NCBI GenBank assembly: GCA_903897855.1
Contig: CAIUDH010000026.1
Coordinates: 1-64,000 of the forward strand
Length of the DNA: 64,000 nt
Source: an uncultured Bacteroidota bacterium
GTDB taxonomy: Bacteria; Bacteroidota; Bacteroidia; UKL13-3
Direction of reading: 5' to 3'
Below are positions 26,228-34,409 of this stretch, piece by piece. The position numbers were made by a program, and so were the translations under genes. Numbering within the stretch: position 1 is the stretch's first letter; each line of letters starts with the position of its first letter. The notes beneath the pieces are model-generated. The model was given only the letters and a program-made list of their open reading frames with translations, was not told the DNA's origin and did not search any database.

Positions 26228-27643
26228 TTAAATAACACTTATTTTGACCATATTAGCGATTCCTTGTTTATTCAGCGGCATGCTGCCTGTGTTTACCACC
26301 ACATTTCCGGTTTTCAAGTAGTTGTTCTCTACCAATATTTGCTGAACGTCTTGGATGGTTGCATCGGTGCTCTCAAACTTGGTGTAATGAAAGGCTTTAA
26401 CGCCCCAGCACAAACTGAGCTGATTGATGATACTCAGTCGATCGCTGAAGATATAGATCTCGGCATGTGGCCGGAAACTACTAAGTTTAAAGGCGGTATA
26501 TCCACTACGGGTCATTCCAATAATAGCTTGCGCATCTAAATCTTCGGCTATTTTGCAAGCGTTATAGCACAAGGCATCACTTAAAAAAGAAGGTGAATGT
26601 TTTTGTGGTATCAAGTCGCGTATATAGATGACCGCTTCTTTTTCCACTTCATCGCAAATTTTACGCATTGTTTTCACCACCAGCTCAGGGTATTTACCTA
26701 CCGCCGTTTCACCACTTAGCATGACCGCATCGGTGCCGTCGTACACGGCATTCGCCACATCTGTTATTTCACTTCGGTTAGGCTGCGTTCTGTCCATCAT
26801 ACTCTCCATCATTTGTGTTGCTACGATTACCGGCTTGGCTCTATGAATGCATTTACGGATAATTGTTTTTTGAATATGGGGGATTTTTTCCATCGGCACC
26901 TCTACTCCGAGATCTCCTCGGGCAACCATGATGGCATCACTTTCACGAATAATTTCTGTTATATTTTCAACCGCTTCGGGCATTTCAATTTTAGCAATAA
27001 TCTTAATAAAGGATTGATGGGTATTCAAGATTTCTCGTAACTGATGAATGTCGGCAGGTTTTCTTACGAAGGACAGTGCGATCCAGTCTACCTGGTGCTT
27101 TATTCCAAACAAAATATCTTGATGGTCTTTTTCGGTAATACAGGGAAGCGAAATTTTTGTGTTGGGTAAATTTATTCCCTTCTTGGAACTCAACACACCA
27201 CCGATGATAAATTCTGCTTTTACCTGGCCATTGTTCAGAACCTCTACCACCCGGGTCACCAATTTGCCATCATCGAGCATGATATGATCTCCCACTTTTA
27301 CATCTAGATGCAAGTTAGGATAAGAAAGATAAACGCGATCTTTATTCCCGATAATTTTTTCACCCACAAAAGTAATGATGTCGCCTTCTAGAAATTCTAC
27401 GCCGTTATTTTCCATTTCCCCCACCCTTAGTTTAGGGCCTTGAATGTCGGCTAATATTGAAATATTAATATTGTTTTCCTCGTTAATTTCACGGATCCAT
27501 GTTATAATCTCTAACTTTTCTTCGTGCAATCCATGTGAAAAGTTTAATCGAAATACATTCACGCCTGCTTTTGCCAATTTAAACAGCATCTCTTTGGTAT
27601 TACACGACGGACCAACAGTGGCAATAATTTTAGTCTTACTCAT
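26228..27643 (-). CDS. pyk: Pyruvate kinase
   Basis: This is the last step of glycolysis: phosphoenolpyruvate plus ADP to pyruvate plus ATP. The 471 residues show the N-terminal TKIIATVGPSC, NFSHG, the active-site segment IIAKIEMPEAVENI with the catalytic lysine, MVARGDLGVEVP and the ATQMMESM region, then the C-terminal regulatory domain with GMTRSGYTA. The length agrees with bacterial type II enzymes without the extra C-terminal domain. It is a single gene with its own promoter box; the gap to the fur gene is 104 bases. Confidence 0.97.
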   Translation of the reverse strand: MSKTKIIATVGPSCNTKEMLFKLAKAGVNVFRLNFSHGLHEEKLEIITWIREINEENNINISILADIQGPKLRVGEMENNGVEFLEGDIITFVGEKIIGNKDRVYLSYPNLHLDVKVGDHIMLDDGKLVTRVVEVLNNGQVKAEFIIGGVLSSKKGINLPNTKISLPCITEKDHQDILFGIKHQVDWIALSFVRKPADIHQLREILNTHQSFIKIIAKIEMPEAVENITEIIRESDAIMVARGDLGVEVPMEKIPHIQKTIIRKCIHRAKPVIVATQMMESMMDRTQPNRSEITDVANAVYDGTDAVMLSGETAVGKYPELVVKTMRKICDEVEKEAVIYIRDLIPQKHSPSFLSDALCYNACKIAEDLDAQAIIGMTRSGYTAFKLSSFRPHAEIYIFSDRLSIINQLSLCWGVKAFHYTKFESTDATIQDVQQILVENNYLKTGNVVVNTGSMPLNKQGIANMVKISVI

Positions 27644-27680
27644 TTACATTTAGGTTAAATTTACTTGTTAAAACAAGCGT

Positions 27681-27688
27681 CAAAGGTA
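27681..27688 (-). promoter_or_regulatory. Promoter -7 box for pyk
   Basis: The minus strand reads TACCTTTG, an exact TAnnTTTG, 37 bases before the pyk ATG. Confidence 0.55.
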
Positions 27689-27770
27689 ATCAATCTAAGG
27701 CAGATGAGCATCAAGGTGCCGTGATGCCAGTATTATCAAATGTATAATTTGAGCGGTCATCGCCCCCACG

Positions 27771-27881
27771 CTACTCTTCCGTTTTAAGAGCTTTTTTTAC
27801 TTGAATCGGTTTTGCTTGGTTGTTAGGCTGCATGAAAACGCTTCCTACAAGTAGGCTACCCCAAAGTATTAATTTTTTAAA
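27771..27881 (-). other. Possible small secreted-peptide frame without a standard start
   Basis: A 36-codon frame (reading FKKLILWGSLLVGSVFMQ and ending with a charged VKKALKTEE before TAG) looks like a short signal peptide plus tail, but no ATG, GTG or TTG opens it; the only ATG is internal. It may be a decayed gene, a rare start codon, or chance. It lies in the gap between the divergent pyk and hldD genes. Confidence 0.25.
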
Positions 27882-27904
27882 GGGCTGTAAAGTAAGAAAA
27901 ATTG

Positions 27905-27912
27905 TAGTTTTG
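27905..27912 (+). promoter_or_regulatory. Promoter -7 box for hldD
   Basis: TAGTTTTG matches TAnnTTTG and lies 20 bases before the hldD ATG at 27933. Confidence 0.55.
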
Positions 27913-27932
27913 AAATCATATTCTGAAATATA

Positions 27933-28898
27933 ATGATCATAGTAACAGGAGCGTTAGGTTTTATAGGCAGCTGCCTAATACAGAAGCTGAATGATATGGG
28001 CTACACCGATATTGTTGCAGTGGACGACTTTAGTAAAACGTATAAGAACAAAAATCTCCTTGAAAAACGAATTTCAAAACGGGTGGAGAGAAGCGAGTAT
28101 TTGCTTTGGCAGCGAGAGAATCAGGTAGCCACGCAAATGGTCTTTCATTTGGGTGCTCGTACCGACACGACTGAATTTAACTGGAATATTTTCGAAGAGT
28201 TAAATCTGAATTATTCTAAAGAAGTTTGGAATATTTGCACTGAATTTGGTTTGCCATTAGTTTATGCTTCCTCGGCAGCAACGTATGGTAATGGAGAGCA
28301 AGGGTATGACGATGATGTCGAAAAAATGCCATTGTTAAAGCCTTTAAATCCTTATGGTGATTCAAAGCAATTGTTTGATCTTTGGGTGTTGAAGCAGGAA
28401 AAGAAGCCGTTTTTTTGGGCTGGGTTAAAATTCTTTAATGTATATGGGCCAAACGAGTATCATAAAGGGCGAATGGCCTCCGTGGTTTTTCATGCTTTCA
28501 ATCAGATTCAGGAAAAGAAACAGCTCAATTTATTTCGGTCGCATCGGCCCGATTTCAATGACGGAGAACAGTTACGCGATTTTGTGTATGTGAAGGATGT
28601 TGTGAATGTGCTACTTTTTTTAATGGAAAATCGTGAACAGAGTGGCATTTATAATTTAGGCACAGGTCAGGCCCGTAGCTTTAATGATTTGGCTAAAGCG
28701 GTTTTTGGGGCTTTGAATTTTGAACCGGCAATCCAGTATATTGATACGCCAATTGACATTCGCGAGACCTACCAATATTTCACACAGGCGAAGATGCAAA
28801 AGCTTAAAGAGGTAGGATACTCAATGGAATTTAATTCGCTTGAGGAGGGAGTGGCGGATTATGTAAAAAACTATCTCATCGAGAATAAATGTTATTAG
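27933..28898 (+). CDS. hldD: ADP-L-glycero-D-manno-heptose 6-epimerase
   Basis: HldD makes the activated heptose for the inner core of lipopolysaccharide. The 321 residues form an extended SDR: the NADP-binding TGALGFIGSCLIQKL at the N-terminus, DDFSK, HLGARTDTTE (a family-specific stretch), SSAATYGNGEQGYDD, the catalytic YGDSK and NVYGPNEYHKGRMASVV. The kinase gene follows 13 bases after its stop, implying one transcript. Other heptose genes (hldE, gmhA, gmhB) are not in the window. Confidence 0.96.
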   Translation: MIIVTGALGFIGSCLIQKLNDMGYTDIVAVDDFSKTYKNKNLLEKRISKRVERSEYLLWQRENQVATQMVFHLGARTDTTEFNWNIFEELNLNYSKEVWNICTEFGLPLVYASSAATYGNGEQGYDDDVEKMPLLKPLNPYGDSKQLFDLWVLKQEKKPFFWAGLKFFNVYGPNEYHKGRMASVVFHAFNQIQEKKQLNLFRSHRPDFNDGEQLRDFVYVKDVVNVLLFLMENREQSGIYNLGTGQARSFNDLAKAVFGALNFEPAIQYIDTPIDIRETYQYFTQAKMQKLKEVGYSMEFNSLEEGVADYVKNYLIENKCY

Positions 28899-28911
28899 TG
28901 CATTGATAATA

Positions 28912-31900
28912 ATGTCAAAATTTTCCATCCACCGCAACTTTTATCTTTTTTTAGTGGCTGGATTCGTGTGCTTTTTTGTTTCTTTCTACTATGATTACCT
29001 AAGAGAGCAGGATAGCGAATCAAAAGCGACTAGGGAGCTCAGGCATTTCGAGCAACGAAGGCAGGCGAGCGACGAGGTGCTGAGTATATTCAAAAACAAG
29101 CTTAATATAGAAATTTCTCGAATGCAAAAAACATTCGAGTCGCTAAACATAGAGAATATTACAGCGAAATCTGCGAATCGATATTCATTCCAAATTTACG
29201 AATCCGACTCCTTGATTTGTTGGAATAATAACGCGATAGAGAATCTTGATTTAAAGTTGGCACCCTTGCCATTCAGCCTCCAAATCCTAAATAACGGAAT
29301 ATTTTTAACAGGCACAAAAAAAACGCATGACACGGTTTACGTTTTATTATACCTAATAAGAAACAACTATCAATTAAGTAATAATTATCTTAAGAATACA
29401 CTTAATCCCGACTTGAATCTGAATTATGAAAGTAAGATAGAACGAAATGCCAAGGAAGGCTTTAGTAAGGTGGAACTTCATGAAGGCGTTTTGTTTTATG
29501 TGTTTTTTGAAGTTTCAGTAGGGGGGTCGAAAATAAACTTTTATTTGTTTTTGATGGGACTTCTTTTGATGTGTATGGCAGCAGGATACCTCCTTGAGTT
29601 TTTTTTTAAGTTAGATTATGTCTTTGGGCTTTCTTTTCTGGTGGGGTTAGCGATGTTAATACGATTGTTTATGGTAAGCTTCCATTATCCAAACTATCTT
29701 TATTCCACGGAGTTGTTTGGCCCGCGTTATTTCGCCTCGTCCAACTTCCTACAATCTTTTGGAGATTTAATTTTGACGGTGATCTTTTTAGCTTCTGCCA
29801 TAACAGCATCTACGCACTATTATAACAAATTGAAGCAATCCGGCACTCTCAAATTAAGTAAAATAGGGAAGGCAATTCTGCTTTTTTATATATTTATTTC
29901 TGCTTTTTTAACTTTTAAGGTCATTCATGATTTAGTTGTTGACTCGAAAATTTCTTTCGATCTAACGAATGTGTTTGAGCTATCATGGTATTCATTAGCG
30001 GGAGTCGTCGTTATTATCTTAATGTACTTGATCACGATACATCTGGTGCATATCTTCTCTAAGGAATATGTGAAGGGCAAATGGGTTAGCATCAGGAATG
30101 TTATTCAAGTGGGTATCGTTTTTATACTTATTATTATTTTTCAGTTACTTCAAAATGACAATTTCAACTGGAACTGGGAGAAGCTACTTATGGCAGCCCT
30201 GTTTTTAATCCTTTTGGCTATCGCGAAAAAGATTTTTGTTTTGAAAGGTTTTATTGTGCGGCAGATGACGTATGCGCTAATATTTGTAAACCTAGCCGCT
30301 GTTTCCTTTTATAATGATGGCAATGAGAAAGAGCTGGAAGACCGTATTTTATATGCCAGCCGACTTACCACGCAAATAGATTACAAAGCAGAAGAGCTCT
30401 TAAAAAGTAAAGAAAAAGAGATATTGAATGATTCCTTGTTTCTAACTCGTTGTTTTAAAAACAGTATTGGGAATACCGACGCAACGCAATATGTGGTAGC
30501 GAATTATTTTAATAGTTATTTAGAAAAGTATGATTGCAGCGTATTTTTATTCTTAAACGATTCGTCGAACGTGCCGGGGTTAACCTATACGCTTAAGGAT
30601 TTCGAGGATATCTTTAAAATTCATGGTGTACAAGGAATATGTGCTAATTTTCGTTTTGTAAAAAGCCCGTTCGAGTTTTTTGGATACATTGGAAGGTTTG
30701 AAATTCAGCAACAACAGAAGAATCTAAAGATTTATATGCTATTGAAACTTCAGCCTTATCAGGAAGACAATTTGCTTCCCATCTTGATTGCCGAAAAATC
30801 AACTTCTTTTAAGCGAAACAAACTCAAGTATTCTTATGCTATTTATAATAACAATCAGTTGATGCAACAATCAGGGGCGTTTCAGTATCAAACACGAAAC
30901 ACCTTTGGAAACAATACAAAGCACTACCAGCTTTTAACCAAAGACGGTTTCTCCCATTTGCTTTATAAGGATTCGGAGGAGCTTTTGGTGGTGGTTAGTT
31001 CTCGGCCACCATCGCTTTTATCTATTCTTGCCAATGCCTTATGCTTATACGTGATAGCCCTTCTCTTAGGGGGATTAATACTATTTTTAGATTTTGTGAT
31101 CAATTTAATTTTCAATAAGGCTCTAAAAGGCAGTGTTTTGGAAAAAATTCGTATCGCCAAGCATAGGACGAATACTAAATTCCATTTGGCAAATTTTAAA
31201 TTTAGCACCCGAATAGTTATAAATATTTTAGGGTTGGTATTGTTAATTTTTACGGCAACATCAATAATTACAATACGATATATTGATTTTAAAATAGGAG
31301 AAGAAGCGAAGTCGGCATTGGTGAGTAAATTAAAATCAATCAATCAATATTTTAGTGAAGATAGGCTGTTGCAGGGAAATGGTATTACTCAAGAGGGAGA
31401 GGCAATCGTACTACAGGCAAGTACCTTGTTTGCCAGCGACATCAATATTTATGACGAACGAGGCAAAATAATTTTAAGCTCCAAACCCGAAATATTCAAA
31501 GAAGGGCTGATAAGCAAAAACATTAACTATGATGCTTTTGATGCAATTGTTTATAAAAAAGCTTCGTTGTTTACTCAGAACGAAAGCATAGGAGACCTTC
31601 AATTTACATCGTACTATCAACCGTATTACGACAAAAGCAGCAAAATAAAATATATTATCAATACCCCCTATTTTACTCGAACACTAGAGTATAACGCTCA
31701 GATTTCGATGTTCATCATTAACTTCTTAAATTTATATGTGGCCTTACTGTTAATTATGTTTGTGATTGCAGTTTGGGTAGCTCGTGGCACCACTCAGCCT
31801 TTCATATTATTAAGGGATAAAATTAAGGCCTTACGATTGGATAAGGAAAATGAGTTACTTACCTGGCAACGTAAGGATGAAATAGGGGAACTCATAAAAC

Positions 31901-32631
31901 AATATAACGCGATGGTACTTGATTTAAAGGAGAGTAAACAGAATTTAGCGAATGCCGAACGAATAGGTGCTTGGCGTGAGATGGCGAAACAAGTGGCACA
32001 TGAAATCAAAAATCCGTTAACGCCGATGAAGTTAAACCTGCAGTATTTGCAAAAGGCGGTGGAAGAGAATGATCAAAATTTATATCAAAAATTCAGGCGT
32101 GTTTCAAAAAGTTTAATTGAGCAAATAGATTCACTGACTGAACTCGCAAATAATTTTAGCAATTTCGGCAAAACCCCCGATTCGACGCCCCAGCTTTTGA
32201 ATTTAGCTGACGAGGTGGAGCAGATCGTAGAACTATATAAAGCCACTGATTTTATAACCATAAACACGCAAATAAATTCGCCTGGAATTAGCGTTATGAT
32301 GGATAAGAATCACTTTTCTAGAGCCCTCGGCAATGTTATTAAAAACGCCATTCAATCAGTGCCTCAGGGTAAAGAAGGGGTCATCGAAATTATTCTTAGC
32401 TCGCAAGACAATCAGGGTATTCTAATGGTCAAAGACAATGGTGTAGGAATCCCCAAAGAGATGGAGAATCTTATTTTTGTTCCTAATTTTAGTACTAAAT
32501 CATCAGGTTCAGGAATAGGATTGAGTATCGCAAAAACACTCATAGAAATTGCCGGGGGAACTATTTCTTTTGATTCGAATCATGCTGGGACGACTTTTAT
32601 AGTGAAGCTCCCCCTCTATAACCCAAGCTAA
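28912..32631 (+). CDS. Large multi-pass sensor histidine kinase (NtrY-like)
   Basis: The 1239-residue protein has one N-terminal helix (about 10-30), a periplasmic stretch of about 170 residues, then a block of about seven or eight helices (about 205-465). A long loop of about 230 residues follows, two more helices (about 700-790), another extracytoplasmic region, a last helix (about 930-955), a HAMP-like linker, an H-box with His1030 (AKQVAHEIKNPLTP) and the ATPase domain (N box NVIKNAIQS at 1141, DNGVGIP, GSGIGLSIAKTLIE). The HEIKNPLTP core is typical of NtrY. No NtrX-type regulator is adjacent. A TTG at 28903 is possible, but the ATG at 28912 is chosen. Confidence 0.9.
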   Translation: MSKFSIHRNFYLFLVAGFVCFFVSFYYDYLREQDSESKATRELRHFEQRRQASDEVLSIFKNKLNIEISRMQKTFESLNIENITAKSANRYSFQIYESDSLICWNNNAIENLDLKLAPLPFSLQILNNGIFLTGTKKTHDTVYVLLYLIRNNYQLSNNYLKNTLNPDLNLNYESKIERNAKEGFSKVELHEGVLFYVFFEVSVGGSKINFYLFLMGLLLMCMAAGYLLEFFFKLDYVFGLSFLVGLAMLIRLFMVSFHYPNYLYSTELFGPRYFASSNFLQSFGDLILTVIFLASAITASTHYYNKLKQSGTLKLSKIGKAILLFYIFISAFLTFKVIHDLVVDSKISFDLTNVFELSWYSLAGVVVIILMYLITIHLVHIFSKEYVKGKWVSIRNVIQVGIVFILIIIFQLLQNDNFNWNWEKLLMAALFLILLAIAKKIFVLKGFIVRQMTYALIFVNLAAVSFYNDGNEKELEDRILYASRLTTQIDYKAEELLKSKEKEILNDSLFLTRCFKNSIGNTDATQYVVANYFNSYLEKYDCSVFLFLNDSSNVPGLTYTLKDFEDIFKIHGVQGICANFRFVKSPFEFFGYIGRFEIQQQQKNLKIYMLLKLQPYQEDNLLPILIAEKSTSFKRNKLKYSYAIYNNNQLMQQSGAFQYQTRNTFGNNTKHYQLLTKDGFSHLLYKDSEELLVVVSSRPPSLLSILANALCLYVIALLLGGLILFLDFVINLIFNKALKGSVLEKIRIAKHRTNTKFHLANFKFSTRIVINILGLVLLIFTATSIITIRYIDFKIGEEAKSALVSKLKSINQYFSEDRLLQGNGITQEGEAIVLQASTLFASDINIYDERGKIILSSKPEIFKEGLISKNINYDAFDAIVYKKASLFTQNESIGDLQFTSYYQPYYDKSSKIKYIINTPYFTRTLEYNAQISMFIINFLNLYVALLLIMFVIAVWVARGTTQPFILLRDKIKALRLDKENELLTWQRKDEIGELIKQYNAMVLDLKESKQNLANAERIGAWREMAKQVAHEIKNPLTPMKLNLQYLQKAVEENDQNLYQKFRRVSKSLIEQIDSLTELANNFSNFGKTPDSTPQLLNLADEVEQIVELYKATDFITINTQINSPGISVMMDKNHFSRALGNVIKNAIQSVPQGKEGVIEIILSSQDNQGILMVKDNGVGIPKEMENLIFVPNFSTKSSGSGIGLSIAKTLIEIAGGTISFDSNHAGTTFIVKLPLYNPS

Positions 32632-33119
32632 TCGGTCTTTATACTCAACACCAAGTCGATTTTTTTGGTATCATGATTTACGGCAAGAATCCCGGAGTAT
32701 CTATTGTCACTAAGGAAATATTTTATGGTTTGTGAAGTGGCATCAGCAACCACTTGTTTTTGAATTTTGAATTTCTTCTTCAAAACACGGCTCACGATCG
32801 AAGAAATATTCATATCATCATTGTCGGCAGGGGTAATCTCTATTTTAATTTTCTTCGCGAACATTTTGTTAAAATAAAATGTAACATTTAGCAAATAATC
32901 CTGTTCGGGACTTTGATAGGTGAAGGTATAATTCTCATCTGCCCTATCTTGGTGAGTTAACCCATCTTCTAATTTACAGATGGTTAGAATCGTTTCCAGA
33001 TCTTCGTCTGCATTCGAGAGTATTACCCGAAGTTTTTCTTCTATAAAAACACCTCCATTCGATTGTGAAAACAAGGTGATATTTAAAAAGATGAATAACA
33101 GAAAAAGGTAGAACTTCAT
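32628..33119 (-). CDS. Secreted protein of unknown function
   Basis: I do not recognise the family. From the ATG at 33119 the protein has 163 residues: a signal peptide (MKFYLFLLFIFLNITLFSQ) then about 145 residues with alternating charged helices and strands and no cysteine besides one in ILTICKLED. The frame extends to a TTG at 33143, which would put eight residues before the signal peptide, so the ATG is preferred. Its end overlaps the end of the convergent kinase gene by four bases. It probably resides in the periplasm or outer surface. Confidence 0.75.
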   Translation of the reverse strand: MKFYLFLLFIFLNITLFSQSNGGVFIEEKLRVILSNADEDLETILTICKLEDGLTHQDRADENYTFTYQSPEQDYLLNVTFYFNKMFAKKIKIEITPADNDDMNISSIVSRVLKKKFKIQKQVVADATSQTIKYFLSDNRYSGILAVNHDTKKIDLVLSIKTD

Positions 33120-33212
33120 TGGGAGGGTTGAGAAAGTTTTCAAAAATAAAGGAAAGATGCCCTATTAAGAAATGTATTTAGAAGATGGATTTAGTTGGAA
33201 TGATTTTTTTTG

Positions 33213-33683
33213 TTAGTGCACTATTTTATTAGCGCAATAACTGCTGGCAAAAGCATCGGGCTTGGCCTTAAATACGAACCCCATGCTAAGTATATATCCC
33301 ATTGCTTCACTTAAGGCCGTATTCGATTTAAATTGCGGATTGGTGTTTATGTCTGCATGAACCTCCAATTCAACTTCATATTTGTCGAGCAGATCACAGA
33401 GCGGGTAAGCAATTTCTATTGATTTTGAAACTTCAATCAGCATGCGCTCTTTTAATCGCATTTTTTGCTTCGTATTTTCGGAGTGGATAAACATGAAACC
33501 TCCTCTTTTTTCTCGTACAAAAACGATGACTGTGGCAAATTCTATGGTGTCGCCATAAACCTGAGAGTCGGTGCCAATGCACACTTTGAGTTTATTACCC
33601 AATTCTTTTTCTCTGCGTAGAGTACGTTCTACTTCATCTACGATGGGATTCTTTAAATGTTCGCCGTTTAATTTTCGCCACAT
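33213..33683 (-). CDS. YkuK/DUF458 RNase H-like protein
   Basis: The 156-residue protein has the family's central KVCIGTDSQVYG motif with the acidic residue of an RNase H-like fold, followed by IEFATVIVFVREKRGGF, the RLKERMLIEVSKSIE helix, VEVHADIN-like LEVHADINTNPQFKS and the C-terminal GYILSMGF. This is the YkuK-type DUF458 family, found in Firmicutes (spore-formers) and Bacteroidota. No activity is proven. The gene is in line with pabA and the secreted-protein gene on the minus strand, gaps of about 70-90 bases. Confidence 0.8.
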   Translation of the reverse strand: MWRKLNGEHLKNPIVDEVERTLRREKELGNKLKVCIGTDSQVYGDTIEFATVIVFVREKRGGFMFIHSENTKQKMRLKERMLIEVSKSIEIAYPLCDLLDKYEVELEVHADINTNPQFKSNTALSEAMGYILSMGFVFKAKPDAFASSYCANKIVH

Positions 33684-33755
33684 ATTCTAAAGATTTTCAA
33701 TGGCAATTTAATTATCTAAAAATGCAAAATGAAACAACTTATAAACACCCGTAAT

Positions 33756-34358
33756 TTAACTATGATTGAACAGCGACTGATTAATCTCAGAGGGGATGCA
33801 GTAGGTGAGCCAATTTTTTAAGAGTTGCAACCCATGTTCGGTGTAAATGGCTTCAGGGTGAAACTGAACCCCCCACAGGGGAAGTTTTTGATGTGCAAGG
33901 GCCATTATTTCCTCTTCATGGCTGCTTGCAATGGTCGCGAGTTCATTATTGTCGATATTTTTAATGATTAACGAATGGTATCTGCAGACCTCGAACAGAG
34001 AGGGTATGTTTTTAAAAAGTGGATGTTCTGTGTGCGTTATTTTACTTACCATTCCATGCATGGGTCGAAGTGCTTTTTCTAATGTTCCACCAAAATACTC
34101 ACCAATAGCCTGGTGCCCCAAACATACGCCCAAAGTGGGAATATGATGGCTGGCACAATAGTCTACCAGAGGCATTAAGATGCCCGACTGCTTCGGCGTT
34201 TTAGGGCCGGGAGAAAGTAAAACTTTTGAAAAATTTAAGGAGAGAAGCTCCTCCATACTATCGGTATTCTCCTTTACGATCACTTCTTCATTACATTGCT
34301 GTAAATAATCTTTGAGTATAAAAGTAAAAGAGTCGTAATTATCGAGAAGTAGGATCAA
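33756..34358 (-). CDS. pabA: Anthranilate/aminodeoxychorismate synthase glutamine amidotransferase subunit
   Basis: The class I glutaminase subunit releases ammonia from glutamine for the synthase subunit that makes aminodeoxychorismate (folate) or anthranilate (tryptophan). In 200 residues: DNYDSFTFILKDYL, the oxyanion LSPGP, nucleophile Cys79 in GVCLGHQ and the His167/Glu169 pair in GVQFHPEA. The gene starts at a TTG with an in-frame stop two codons upstream. No pabB or trp gene is adjacent, so PabA versus TrpG cannot be settled; an enzyme serving both is possible. Confidence 0.92.
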   Translation of the reverse strand: MILLLDNYDSFTFILKDYLQQCNEEVIVKENTDSMEELLSLNFSKVLLSPGPKTPKQSGILMPLVDYCASHHIPTLGVCLGHQAIGEYFGGTLEKALRPMHGMVSKITHTEHPLFKNIPSLFEVCRYHSLIIKNIDNNELATIASSHEEEIMALAHQKLPLWGVQFHPEAIYTEHGLQLLKNWLTYCIPSEINQSLFNHS

Positions 34359-34409
34359 TTTTTATGAACGAATTTTAATTTAATCTTCTGCTGCAAAATA
34401 GACGAAGCA

